Of a stretch of DNA of 64,000 nt, positions 24,420-36,377 are shown in pieces. Source of the stretch: Salvia splendens. Its lineage: Eukaryota; Streptophyta; Magnoliopsida; Lamiales; Lamiaceae. The position numbers and the translations under genes were made by a program. A model generated the notes under the pieces. It was not told where the DNA came from, ran no database searches, and worked only from the letters and a program-made list of their open reading frames with translations. The stretch spans positions 22,444,502 to 22,508,501 of the forward strand of contig NC_056035.1 of NCBI RefSeq assembly GCF_004379255.2, written 5' to 3'. Numbering within the stretch: position 1 is the stretch's first letter; every line of letters begins with the position of its first letter.

Positions 24420-25102
24420 GAGCATTCGCAGCGGTGCTCGCTGGGACGGACGTCGTCTGTGCTGCTGGCACGGCACCTCCCTGCTCGCCGCTGCTCGATG
24501 CATCAAGCTCGTCCGTGGCGCTGAGCAGGCGACGTGGCGCTTTTCTATTCGCCAACGGATTTTCCGTTGGAATTATTTTTTTAAATTGAAAATAATACCG
24601 AAAATAATACCAAAAATAAAAAAAAAAATATTTTCAGATTCCCAAAAATATAGCCATTTTTTTACCATTTTTTTGGAATTTTTTTTTTTACTTTTTTTTA
24701 TTTTTAAAACCCCAAAATCATCTATAAATACACACATTCATCATCCATTTTTCACATCAAATTTATCTCTCATTCATCCTTTTTCATGCAACTCATCTAC
24801 ATTTAATTATGTAATTTTTAATTTTTAGGATTTTAATTATATAATTTTTAATTTTTTAGTAATTTGTAATGGTATCGGATATTTTTAATGCATTTTAATA
24901 TTGTGGAAATGTTTTTAGTAATTGAAGTATTTAAATTAAATAATGGAATGGTGGGACCCTTGAGCATGTTTTTACGGAAGAACATGAATGTGGGTGTTGT
25001 GCTTTTGGGGAAGAGCATGAATGTGGGTGTTGTGATCTAGAGAATAAAAAAGTAATAAAAGTGGGTCCGGGTCCACATCAAAGAGCACGGATGTGGATGC
25101 TC
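24420..25102. mobile_element. Harbinger-type MITE, TAA target duplication
   Basis: GAGCATTCGCAGCGGTGCTC at the left and the inverse of GAGCACGGATGTGGATGCTC at the right form a 20-bp inverted repeat, flanked by TAA on both sides (24417-24419, 25103-25105). It has a GC-rich left arm and a very A/T-rich centre. Reading frames inside are low complexity and not coding. Confidence 0.8.
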
Positions 25103-25397
25103 TAAGAAAGGAAAGTAAAGAGAGTTAGAGTTGTGGCAGAATTGGGTAAATTATGTAATAGCCGTGCAGTGCAGACCCTGATGAGACCCTATTTTCATGT
25201 TGGCTTGAAAAGTTAGACAGTAGATTGCACTGATTTTAATGATTGATATTTCAAGTCACTCACGCAACCACAACTACCTATACAATATATATACTACTCA
25301 CATACGTATATGCAACTCAATCTCCTATCTGTACACATTTTGATTTCAAACCATCAAACACATTCACATTTTGAGAATCAAATTAAATTGCAAAAAA

Positions 25398-27393
25398 ATG
25401 TCAATAAATCACTTCTCCACACAAGCCCACTGGTGGCCACACTCGCACTACACAACCACAATGGACGATTCAGTTTCAGTTTCAATGTCAACCACACACA
25501 ACGACGACGAGGAGGAGCAGGAGCAGGAGCAGGAGCGGCTGTTCGAGAAGCCGCTGACGCCGAGTGACGTGGGGAAGCTGAACCGGCTGGTGATACCGAA
25601 GCAGCACGCGGAGAAGCATTTCCCCCTGGGCGACGGGGAGAGCGGGCTGCTGCTGGGGTTCGAGGACGAGTCGGGGAAACCGTGGCGCTTCCGCTACTCG
25701 TACTGGAACAGCAGCCAGAGCTACGTGCTCACCAAGGGGTGGAGCCGCTTTGTCAAGGAGAAGCGCCTCCGCGCCGGGGACGTCGTCGTCTTCGCGCGCC
25801 ACTGCTTTGACTCTGGCCGCCTCTTCATCGGCACTTCTCAGCCCGCCAGGTGGAGCGGTATGGTGGCTTATCCGCCTCAAATCCAGCAACAGCCGCGCCT
25901 CCATTTCCCATCTCATGCAGGTACATTGCACAACTATCAAATTGAGGCCACGTCGGTTGTGAATGCAATTAATAAGAGATTTACAAACCAAATGACCTCT
26001 CCCTCTTACCTCACAACACAAATTTTTTAGATGAATTGTACTTTTTTATCCTTGAGTAGAAAAATGAAATAGAATGAATAGAAATAAATGAATTTATATT
26101 TTTAGCAATTGATCAATTTAAATGAGAGGAACTAAGAAGAAAAATGATTCAGAATTTTTTGGAGTGAACATGAACGCAGGGAGTGGGAATTCCAAGACGC
26201 TGAGGTTGTTTGGAGTGAACTTGGAGTGCCAAACTGACGAATCAGAGTCGCCGATGTCCACCCAACCCCACTCCTTCCATCAACAATATCACATGGTAAT
26301 TAATTAACTCAATTACTACTAGTATTTTATTACTATCTCGCTTCCCATTAATTGCTTCTCTCTCTTCCTTTCATTAAAATTATCACACTTGTACCACAAC
26401 ACAAGATTTTAGGAGATTGTGTTTTGTATGTTAAGTAAAGAGAGGAAATATAATATTTATGTTAACGTAAGAGAGAACTTTTACTGAAAATGAAAATGTG
26501 ACATCTTTAGTTTGACAAACTAAAAAGGAAAGTGAGACACCTTCTATAGTAGGGAGTAGTACTAATATTCTTTTTTGTTCGTCCTCGATTAATTGACATC
26601 TTTAATTTTTTACTACTTTTAGTAATGGACTTCACACCCCCTTAATTTATTTCATTCACATTTTATTATAAATTAATGTATGAAAATAGAACCCATGTTC
26701 CACTAACTTTTTCCATCCACGCTTCTGCTTCTCTTAAGAGCATGTCATTGGTACATTTTCCACTATGATATTGCTGCTTCCTGTATTGGAACAGATACAT
26801 GAGCTACACTAATTTCCTAACATCACTATTGGGACTTTTATTAAAATATATTCCCATCTGCTAAACCTCACAGATTTACTAATTTATTTATGGAATCAAT
26901 TACTTTATCAGAGTGTTACCAATTCAGATAGGCTACAGCCTCTTTTGTTAATTATCTCAACATTCAACTCGTTGATAGAATAAGCAATTATTTAATCACC
27001 CCAAGAAAAATAGAGTGGGCCAAACACATGTATAGGTGCTCTTTCTTTCCAGTTGATTATGAAGTAGTAGTTAGAAGTGTGACGCGTTTACAGATAGGAT
27101 ATTAATTTAGTTTAATTAAGGATTTTTATATCGTTGTCGTTTCTCAATGTGTTAATTACAGTATTATGATTATGTAATAATGATTTAAATTCAAATTTGA
27201 CACACTTGTCCTGTCTATCTACACATTTAATCTATGATCCACATGATTTATGGGTTAAATAAGAGGTTTTACTTGCATGCTTATCAACAAAAGATTATCA
27301 TATCTATGGCTAATAATCATACCTTTATGGATGAAACAACATCAGCAACAGGATATCAGTTTCTCAGGAGGAAATGTATATCGGCAAGGATAA
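25398..27393 (+). CDS. B3 transcription repressor, NGATHA-like (DPA4/SOD7/ABS2 group)
   Basis: Three exons, 25398-25920, 26180-26295 and 27352-27393, give 226 aa. The ATG at 25398 is preferred because MSINHFS matches the start of the Arabidopsis ABS2/NGAL protein; the frame upstream has only a TTG. The B3 DNA-binding domain spans about residues 47-150 ([20 protein letters not shown], then [20 protein letters not shown] and [12 protein letters not shown]). Exon 2 encodes [14 protein letters not shown], which includes the RLFGV repression motif of plant B3 and HSFB repressors. Exon 3 encodes only [13 protein letters not shown] and a stop, matching the conserved C-terminal MDISF of the family. 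Such proteins act in the nucleus and repress CUC or KLUH-type growth genes. Exon 1 is GC-rich against AT-rich surroundings. Confidence 0.9.
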
Positions 27394-28356
27394 CATATCT
27401 CTCTATTTGATCTATTTGTATTTGGAAAAGAAAAAAAAAAGAACCAATAAGAATGAAAGAAGAAGAGAGCATCCCATATTTAAGGGGTAAGCCCAGGAGG
27501 GAAAAGCCCAAATAGAGTGAGTAGGGGGCCCCACACACAGAGAGGATTATATATTTATATGAAGGAGGAAAGAGTATTGGATGGTTGCAATCAAGATTTT
27601 ACAAGATCATGTGGGAATTGGGCTACTATAGTGATGTGGGTAGTAGCAATTAACTTCAACTTCAACATGGGGACTTCTGCTTCCAGTCCCAATTAACAGA
27701 GTAATTAAACTCCACTGCCCTCTGCCATAACTTCAAACTTTTTTTTTTGGAAATTTATGTATTTTTCTCAGCATATGTATTTATGTAATTATTTACATGA
27801 AACAAAATAGAATTTGGTACAACTAGAATATCTTGCCGGGTAATATAAAACCTTTTGACTTGCTATTCAATGATTCCTCAGCTCTAGCATGGTTTATACT
27901 TGAACTTGATTTTGTAATGCATATCACTATTCAAACAAGTTTTAATTTTGAATACACATAATAGCAAGGAGAATTAAATGACAATTATAGCATGGGAAAT
28001 GGGTACAGAATGTTTCAATGTGGAATCATATATATAATGTAAGGGTAAAGTCACTAGAAGCAGAGAATGGAAAATGTTTTGTTAGTCAAATTGTGTATGT
28101 ATGTTATTGTCTGGGCCCAGAAAATATTAAGAGAACAACAAGTTTCATGTTAAAATGGTTGAAATCAGCTACTAAGGTAGAAGTGAAGCTAAGAGAGAAA
28201 GTAGAAGATGACCGTTGGAATGAGCTGAAAAGGAGCCGTTGGTGACAGTTGGAAGTTTGTTGAGTTGGTTATTAGCTAGCTGGCAAATAAGTGTGATCCC
28301 GATTACTAGCTTAAGTAGAGATTCTCAGTTGATATAAATAGAGAAGGCTATGCAGT

Positions 28357-29759
28357 TGATGCACTTTTTATTAGCACTACAACTACGTGCAAGTGTACAA
28401 GGCAGAAATAGTATAACTAATAGTCAGTACCAGATATCGAACATATGGAAAACTATCACAGACTGACTACCTTCTACTAAGCGTCTTCTACTATTTGGAA
28501 AAACAAAATGTTTTGGATTTTTGGAAAATAAAAGTTGTAAAAACAAGAGCAAATAACAATTGCAGAATAAAACACAGAGATTAATCAGATGAGAAAGAGA
28601 ATTCCAGGGATGTGCTTTCACAGTTATGGTTTTACAAATTCCAACTACAACACCCTAGCCACGGTTCATACTTCACTAGAACGAGTCACAAAAATATTGT
28701 CCATGCGGCACAAAGTAGATCACAGACACTAGGGGCATAGGTCCCTGGATTTGTAACTCCTAATGTTCTCGCTCTCAATTAACAGTGCCGTTTTAAGGGA
28801 AGCTAATTGTAACATCAACTAAGTTCTTTTAACTCGCAAACCTCCTCTCACAATTATGTTGCAAACCAATAAATCATCACAAAATGTGTCACTCAAACGT
28901 GAAACAATTATCCAACACTTAGAATAGAAGCAACGTACTGAACAAAACGATAAATAAAAAGGATTGGTATAACCAAAGTCGTTACTAACACATCCCTAGA
29001 ATTCTATGAATTTAGTTACACATGGTAGAATAATCTAAGAACATAGTTTGTAGGGAAAACAAAGAAAACATAAGAACTATGATGATAGAACCCAAAGGTT
29101 GAATCTTGTAGCCTTGATCTTCTCTTGAATCATTTTTCAAACGCCTTCAATGTTGATGAACAATGGAAGAACTCTCAAATATTATCTCTGGAAAATTATG
29201 AAGCAAAATGATCTCTTTGATGAAGCTTTATGGGGTATTTATAGCATTCAATTTCGAATCCCTAAATATGACAAACATTAAGCACAGTATGGTAAATCTT
29301 GGAAAGAAAATAGGTCAGTTCTATGCGCCGCATTTTCCCAGCGAGTCGCTGCACTTTGTTCAGCTGTAGCTGCAGACTGTTCATAGCTTCTGTCTCTTGA
29401 TCAGCGGTTGCTGCACTTGTTTCAGCGGTCGCTGGCAATCATCCCGTAGCTACTGGATCCTCGGGAGCGGTCGTTAGGCGTGTTCCTATTTTCAGCTCAA
29501 CTTTTCGAAGCAAACCGCTACCTGTTCAGCAGTTGTTGGCGGCCAGCGGTCGCTGGCTATGTTGCAGCGGCTCGAATACTCCAGATATCCATCTTCGACT
29601 TTTTGCTATCTTTTAGGCTCTAGTTTGCACATTTCTCTATAAAACACGTTAAAATACCAAAATAGATAAAAATATGTAATTAATGGACATGTAATGCAAC
29701 TTCGACACTCAAAATGGACCAAATAATGGTCTTAAATAGTACAAAATGCGAGCGTATCA
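28357..29759 (-). repeat. solo LTR, Ty3/gypsy Tat/Athila-like
   Basis: On the minus strand it starts TGATACGCTCGCATTTTGT and ends AAAAGTGCATCA, a 1403-bp TG..CA unit with a TATAAATACC core near 29240. The flanking pentamers GCAGT (28352-28356) and GCAAT (29760-29764) differ at one position and look like a worn target duplication. Its interior has degenerate repeats of a CAGCGGTCGCTGG-type motif at 29335-29575. A related fragment lies at 34922. Confidence 0.7.
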
Positions 29760-29969
29760 GCAATATACAACTGATTTTGACACAAAATAAATCAATAAAG
29801 AGTTCTCTGTTTTCTCCCTTGAGTATGTGTGGTATGTTGTGTGATATTCATTTTCTATAGTTTATATTAATAGAGAAATTTTTATTTCCGCCACGCTATT
29901 TCGTTTGGCTTGTTGTTTTCTTTGTTGGTTTCTACAAAGAATCGCTATGGTAATCGGCAGGAAGAACAA

Positions 29970-31010
29970 ATCGTTCCGGTTGATGATCATACCCAGTCCA
30001 TATTATATTCATTCTAGTGATAATCTGAGTCTTCAACTCGTTCCTCAGCTGTTGCCTCCAATTACATAAATCGAAGCAGATCTGTTAATACTTCCTTAGT
30101 CGCCAAAAATAAGCTGTCGTTTGTAGATGGAGCATTGTTGAGACCGCTTGACGATGATCTATTGTTTTCTACTTGGATTCGATGTAACAATATGGTGGTT
30201 TCGTGGCTTCAGAAAATTCAATTTCTCCACAAATTTGCTCGGAGTGTTATGTACCTTGATAATGCGCATGATATCTGGACAGATCTCAGAGATTGTTTCT
30301 CATAATGTGATTTCGCTAGATCTTATCAACTCAAGCAACAGATCATGTCTCTAGTGCAAGGTCACTCGATATCAGCACCTACTTCACTAATCTCCAGATC
30401 CTTTGTGATGAGTTTAAACACTCACAACCAATCTCGTGGTGTATATGTAATGCTTGCAGATGCGATACTGCTATAAAGTGGCACACACATAAGAAGCAAG
30501 AGTGTCAATGCAGTTTTTAATTGGTTTGAATTCCTCATATTCTCAAGTTAGATCCACTATTTTATCCATGACACATCTACCTCCTTTATCAAAGGTGTTC
30601 TCCTTAGTGGTTCAGGAAGAAAGGCAACGCACTATTGATGGTAATCTGGCTTCACCTATTCATCTTCTTCAAGTGATCAGCCTTATACTGTGAATGCAAC
30701 CTCTTCAAATTTTGGTTGAGGAAAATTGTTGTGCTTTCATTGTGGTTGAACCAATCAAATTATTGATAGGTGTTTTTCCTTGGTGGCTTTCCTCAAGGTT
30801 TTGGAAGGGTCAGGGGTAATCCAAGTTATAGAGATTTTTCTAAGGAATTTGCTAATTCCAAAGTTGTTAACTATGTTGATGATTCTGTACATGAAGGTGA
30901 TGACAAAGTGGCTTCTAATCCATTGTCTCAGTCAAGGATTATGCCTTCATCTCATCAGTGCCAACCGCTAATATCCCTCGTGTAATCACTACTTGCTGTC
31001 ACATCTCCTT
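29970..31010 (+). pseudogene. Ty1/copia gag remnant
   Basis: Conceptual translation across several frames gives the order expected of copia gag: SWLQKSI and LRDCFS-like segments near 30200-30300, YQLKQQIMSLVQGHS at about 30320-30365, and QFLIGLNSSYSQVRSTIL at 30508-30560, followed by VVQEERQRTI. A trace of a zinc-knuckle region (LHCGWTNH) lies near 30735. Many stops and shifts make it an old fossil. No pol was recognised downstream. Confidence 0.75.
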
Positions 31011-31222
31011 CATCATCATCTCCCTCTCCTACTCATACTTCTTCTGCACATATAAGTTCCTAATCTATTTCCGTGCAAACACCTAATCCACAAGACTAAT
31101 TTATTAGAGAGTAGCTAAAACATATCACAAAAACAATATTTTTATTAATAAATATCAACTTTACTTTTTGTTATATGAACAGAGCGCCAACGTGATAGAA
31201 CTCGCCCATGATTTACAAATTC

Positions 31223-31358
31223 TGGAGGGTTGCTAGCATTGCCGCTGCCAATGACACTTTGATTTGAGATGCCAATGGACGAATAACTTTTGGAGAATTG
31301 TTAGCACTGCCGCTGCCAATGACACTTTGATTTGAGATGCCAATGGACGAATAACTTC
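31223..31358. repeat. two tandem 68-bp units
   Basis: The segment starting TGGAGGGTTGCTAGCATTGC is repeated head to tail with a period of 68 bp (second copy from 31291). The copies differ at a few positions. Confidence 0.9.
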
Positions 31359-32372
31359 TCTGTGACTAAAGTGTGCTATTTTAAAACAAATCACATGTGC
31401 TACTAGTTCTAGTGCTCCAGAAGTAATCGTCTGAAATGCTTTGTTTATTCTGTTGGGGCTAGCGCGGCGGAAGTGCCCGGAAACAAATGGACCCTTACGG
31501 ATCTATTTAGTTGATTATGTGATTAATTCCATTTTTGTGTAATAAACATATAGATCTATGCAAATATTTAAAAGTGATAGTCAACATGTACCTTTTGATT
31601 CTTCAAAGAATTGACGTGGCTTGCACCTTCTCCACGTCTAGAATTTTTTGTTGACCACGAATCTTCTAACCTATTCCCATGGTCGTGATTATCCATATGC
31701 GTGGAAAAATCTTAGATAACCTTGATAGATCTAGATGGATTCTATGAAGACATCACAATGGAATGTGAAGAACTTAAGAATTAGGTCAAGATCTAGTATT
31801 ATGAGAGATCAAAGAAACAATTCTCTTTTTTTCTCTATGGTGGGCGCTGACACTAATTATAAAACATTTTATGGGCTACGTTAGGGATCCATGGAAGAAT
31901 TGGATTGGGCTAGCCCGTTGAATATTTACTAGTTAAATCAATTAACTCATGACTTAATATATATTCAATGGAATATTATTCTGTACCACTATCGAAAATA
32001 ATATTGATCTCCCATCCAATTTCCAAATTACAAAGACTTGGGTTTCATTTTGATCTATAATATTTCCCACATTTTAAGATTTCTTTATCCATTATTTTAA
32101 TTCTTTTGTCTGCTATAGGACTTGAATTAAATTAATATTTTTTCCAAAGATCTTTTATAGTTTGGAACTTTATTTATTACTCATGGAATAAATTCCAACT
32201 AATAAAATCTTTTTCCAAACACCTCTTGGGATAAAATCATACTACCTTGCCATGCGAATTCAATATAATAATATTCTTAATATATTTCACGTCATTCGAT
32301 TAATACCATCCAAGATATTATGTTTTGAGTTGCGAAAAATTCTCGCATATTGATGAGTCAAAACGACATATT

Positions 32373-32697
32373 CACTACAAAAAAACTCGCTATTTAGTGA
32401 CTGAATTATCCGTCATTAATCAGTGAAATTTCTTCACTTAACAGGTTAGTGACATAGCAAGTTTCGACAGATCCGTTATTATAAAACTTGTCGATAAAAA
32501 ATATTAGTGACGGATTTGTCCATCACTAAAGCTATTAATCCACCCAATGATGGAAAACATAGGCGACTGCTTCGCTTTATTGACGAAATATTTTGTCATT
32601 AGTGACTGAGGTTTTCCAGTCATTTTTTCGTCACTGTTGTTAAGCTAGCAGCCGCCGTCACTAATTTCCGTCACTATCTAGCGCTTTTTTTGTAGTG
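32373..32697. mobile_element. CACTA (En/Spm) MITE
   Basis: CACTACAAAAAAACTCGCTA at the left and TAGCGCTTTTTTTGTAGTG at the right form the inverted repeat, with an ATT 3-bp target duplication on both sides (32370-32372, 32698-32700). The interior repeats motifs such as GTGACGGA/TCCGTCACTA, the subterminal repeats of CACTA elements. Confidence 0.9.
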
Positions 32698-32716
32698 ATT
32701 ATCAAATGAACAATAT

Positions 32717-32942
32717 TACACCATCCGTCCCCAAAGAATATGCACTTTGGGTTTGACACGGGTTTTAATGCGAAATTGGGAAAATAAGAGAGAGGTAGAG
32801 ATAAAAGTTATTAAAGTATTGTTAGCGGATAATGGGTCCCACCTCGTTAGAGTGAAAATAATTTACAACAAAGGAAAGTGCATATTCTTGTGGGACGGAC
32901 TAAAAAGGAAAGAGTGCATATTCTTGTGGGACGGAGGGACTA
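32717..32942. mobile_element. Stowaway MITE
   Basis: TACACCATCCGTCCCCAAAG at the left and TTGTGGGACGGAGGGACTA at the right. The motif GTGCATATTCTTGTGGGACG occurs twice near the right end. Confidence 0.75.
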
Positions 32943-33668
32943 ATATTAACTACAGAGATTAAGTAATACTAAACTCCTGAGATCGTACCTTTCAATAGAT
33001 TGCAATAAAGAATACTCTCTCTTGTCGGATCCGTTCAGTGCTATACCACACAAGTGTTGTTAGCATTTCCTAGAGAGAAAAGAGTTACCACACAAACATT
33101 ACAACTTTTCTAATAGGTAGCCAAAACCTATCTTGGTACAATGCAAAAAGTCTTAGACTCATTTATTTAATGCATCAATGTTATTTAATAAACTATTATA
33201 TTAATGTATTTATTCTCTTGATAAAGGTTCAAAGTGGATATTGTTGAGTTTCTCGTATACATGCATGAGTAACTGTACAAGGACATGTACGCTCAAAGCT
33301 ACTTTTAGTATACAAACCCCAACATCTTCACCGGTTGGCCTTGAATTCTCAGTCCTTGTTATTGTCTGTTGGCCTTCTATGGTTGTATGTTAGTTACTTG
33401 TCACCCAATGCATAGAAACAATTGGTATTATGCGAACAAGTCTATGTTACAACTGTTGTTTTATATGGAGTATTTTACCGATTCCATTTCATAAATTACT
33501 TGTCATTTAATTTTCTAGAAACTATGGCTGACCATTGACAATTTTCACCTTCAGCTAATTCAAGCCAAGGTACTCAAGGTCAGTGTGGTGTTCCGTCCCC
33601 GCTCACCTCATCCTTCCCCACTAATGTTTGTGACAACCCGGTCAAAAAATTAACTCGAAGAAGTTATA

Positions 33669-33942
33669 TACTCCCCTCGTCCCATAAAAATATGTGCACT
33701 TTCCATTTTCGCCAGTCCCACAAAAATATGTGCATTCAATTTTTGGAAAGTATCCCAATTTATTATCCAAATATATCAACTTATTTACAACTTATACCAA
33801 AATTAAACACTACTAAAATGTGAGTCTCGCTATCCACTAACACTACTTTAACTATCATTCTCCTCATCTCTCTTACTTTAGCAATTTTGTCTTACTTCCC
33901 GTGTCATATCTATTGTTCATATTTTATAGGACGGATGTAGTA
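33669..33942. mobile_element. Stowaway MITE
   Basis: TACTCCCCTCGTCCCATAAA at the left and TTATAGGACGGATGTAGTA at the right. AATATGTGCACTTTCC is repeated in the left arm. Confidence 0.75.
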
Positions 33943-34006
33943 TATTTATTCCCCTATAGCAGGAAGTAACTAATATCGAAGAACCAGCTACCACATGTGT
34001 GACAGA

Positions 34007-34921
34007 GCAAGACGATGTTGGTCAGACCGTGAAGATGTCGCTCTTATTGGTGCAATAAAGGAGTTGGTGGCTCAAGGATGGAAATCTGGTAATTGATTCC
34101 GGTCAAGCTATCAGAAGAAGCTCGAGCATTGGTTGAAGACATACTTCCCCAACATTGATCTAAAGGTTAGCCGACACATCATTTCTAAGATAATGGCATA
34201 AAAGAGGGAACTACTACTCACTTGCTCAGATCCTCGAGAGGAGCGGTGTTGGTTTTAAGGGACATGGAGATTTCAAAATTTATAATGATGATGATAGTGG
34301 GATTAGAACGGTAGAGTAAGGACATCCTCTATATATATATTTGTTAATCTAATTTTTCGATGCAATCTACTTATGGCTCTAACTATACCATATTGTTATT
34401 AATACTAGCTCACTCAAACTTCAAAATAGCAAGATAAGAATGCGAGGTGCATGCGGTGGAAGTCCTAGCCATATTGGAATGATTGGAAATACATATATAT
34501 GAAGGACATGGATTCGATAGAGGTTCTGAGGGTGTGTCTGAGGCTAACAAGAACTTAGTGCAAGAAGAATAAACTGGTGATGAAGAGGTGTACGATGATT
34601 ACCATGTGTTTTTCAAGGACATACTAGCTGATGAACCATTCCACTCGATAGTAGCAGCCGAGCCTGGAGAAAGAAGTACTTCCCGAAAAGGAAAATCCTC
34701 TACCAAAAAAAATGTAGCCATAAGCGCACGGGAAGTGATGAGGATGATGGCCTGCTGAAACTTCTAGGTAAGCTATATGTTGTGACCAATTCTCGTCTAA
34801 ATACATTATCCTCATGCATTGGATATGATATGGACATCAGGCAAAGCTAGACAGGAAATCTTTCGTCACCTTGAGAACTTGTTGGAGCTGTCTGATGCAC
34901 AAAAATATGATACGAGTCACG
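34007..34921 (+). pseudogene. Myb/SANT-like protein remnant (PIF/Harbinger-associated type)
   Basis: At 34007-34250 one frame reads RRCWSDREDVALIGAIKEL and LVAQGWKSGN, a TGA, then FRSSYQKKLEHWLKTYFPN and LKVSRHIISKIMA, a TAA: the Myb/SANT-like domain found in the second protein of PIF/Harbinger transposons and in its domesticated relatives. Further parts follow in shifted frames: QDKNARCMRWKS near 34435, VYDDYHVFFKDILADEPFHS near 34590-34650, and the C-terminal block ARQEIFRHLENLLELSDAQK at 34848-34907. It stops at an LTR fragment starting at 34922. Several stops and shifts show it is dead. Confidence 0.75.
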
Positions 34922-35590
34922 TGATGCACTATTTTTAGCACTACAACTACTTGCAAGTACACAAGGCAGAAATAGTATAGATAAATGTTAGTACTGGATA
35001 TCGAACACATGAAATAGAATTGCAACTAACTATCATATACTAGGCGTCATATACTATCTAGAGAAATAAAGTTTTGGGTTTGAAATTTATAAAACTAGAC
35101 ATAAATAAATAAAGTAAAAAAATAAAAGCTAATAAGATAGAATCAGGTAAATGGTGGAATTTCAAAGATAAAGATTTCACTATCTCTTTAGTTATTCTAA
35201 TTAGTTCTACGTTCATTCGACTCAAGTTTTACAACGATTTCTCTCAATCATGCATCAATACTCATGTCACAATTCTTGTATGAACACACAAGATAAATCA
35301 ATCAAAGCTATCACTGATCAGAGATTGATAATAATCAAGGTAACGACCAATTAGTCTAACAAAAGCTCAAGAAAAATCAAGTGCAATGAGTTCTGAACAT
35401 TAAACATAAAAAGAACTACATAAAATTAATTATTATTAATCCTCAAAATTCTATTGTTTAGTAATTCATAGATAAATGAACTAAAACAATAATTAAAGTA
35501 CGAGACATGAAATAAATAAACAAAACCCAAGGTTGAATCTTGAAGTCTTCATGCTCCTTTTTCCTTGCTTCAATCTCCAAAAATGATGGA
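34922..35590 (-). repeat. truncated copy of the 28357-29759 LTR
   Basis: Shares TGATGCAC, TTAGCACTACAACTA and ACACAAGGCAGAAATAGTAT with the solo LTR in the same orientation, and later AGGTTGAATCTTG. Similarity fades at about 35590, so the promoter half is missing. Its start interrupts the Myb/SANT remnant. Confidence 0.65.
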
Positions 35591-35594
35591 ATAA

Positions 35595-36330
35595 TTAAGA
35601 TATGGAGTAGAGAGGGAGGAGCCTTGGAGGCTCCCCAAAGGAAGCTTGGGCCAACAACGGGTTTCTTCTCTAGTTTTTTGTTTAGTTTCCCATCTGGACC
35701 CATAACTAGTAGGTTGGCCCTTGTTGTTGGTTGACACTAAATCCAATGGATAGCCCTCTTTGAACATAAGTTTGTGTCGAACATGGTCACTTGGTTCGGA
35801 GTGAGTAGCAACTTCATGGACATGACCGTGGAAAGTATTAATGTGGAAGAGAAAATCATTGTTGCATGATTCTGTTGAATTAGAGAGCACAATAACAGTT
35901 TTTCACGCTCAACTTTGACAACGTCATATGCAAACAACTCCTCAAACTCATTGTACGCGAGATCTCCATAATGAAAGTATGCTCTGACCAATGATTGCGC
36001 TATAGAATAACATTGAGTAAATTTAAGCTATTTTAATAAGTCAATGGTAAAATGAGAAGAATGCATACAACAAGTTTCTCGGTCCAAACATTTTCCCCAA
36101 CTATGAGCATATTCGTTAGTGGGTTACAGTATGTGCCTTCCATTGGCAGTACCTCTTTAAAGGTCTTGTAGCATTTCTCCAGAAAGTGTAGCTGGTCATA
36201 GAGCAACCCAATCAAAGGCATAGCCTAGCTCGCACTGGATTAATGATCCGACCTCTATGATGAAATAGCTCAGAAATACCGTGTCATCCCACTTGTTGGC
36301 GAGTTTAAGCTTGACCATGGTGCCCAGCAG
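35595..36330 (-). pseudogene. unrecognised coding remnant
   Basis: The minus strand reads VKLKLANKWDDTVFLSYFII near 36310-36250, then after a shift PLIGLLYDQLHFLEKCYKTF and KEVLPMEGTYCNPLTNMLIV (36220-36090), reaching ENVWTEKLV before a GTATGC donor-like site. A second block after an apparent intron reads AQSLVRAYFHYGDLAYNEFE and LFAYDVVKVEREKLLLCSLI (36000-35880). The complexity is protein-like and the spacing suggests exons, but I cannot assign a family. It may be a captured or relict host gene fragment or an unfamiliar transposon protein. Confidence 0.4.
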
Positions 36331-36377
36331 GAGTAAATCAAGTGTGACTCCGCCTTAAACTATACAAGAGAGAGCTT

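Larger units (their letters stand above)
22322..25397. other. intergenic DNA and promoter region of the B3 gene
   Basis: No gene was recognised. It contains MITEs at 23202-23383 and 23652-24416 and a Harbinger MITE at 24420-25102. The last 300 bp before the B3 ATG include CTATACAATATATATACTAC near 25275, a plausible TATA region, and pyrimidine-rich leader sequence. A G-run (12 G) sits near 23448-23459. Confidence 0.5.
31451..33324. repeat. solo LTR invaded by two MITEs
   Basis: Starts TGTTGGGGCTAGCGCGGCGG and ends TACAAACCCCAACA, a copia-type LTR with an 8-bp terminal inversion TGTTGGGG/CCCCAACA. The flanking pentamers TATTC and TCTTC match at four of five positions. A CACTA-type MITE and a Stowaway element lie inside; without them the LTR would be about 1.3 kb. 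No gag or pol adjoins either end. Confidence 0.75.

Noticed and set aside
24397..24828. 143-aa plus-strand frame
   Set aside because: It lies in the Harbinger MITE and becomes a run of Phe/Lys/Ile from AT-rich sequence.
25488..26021. Long minus-strand frame opposite the B3 gene (177 aa)
   Set aside because: It is the mirror of a GC-rich coding exon and is low-complexity Leu/Val/Arg; no known domain and no start context.
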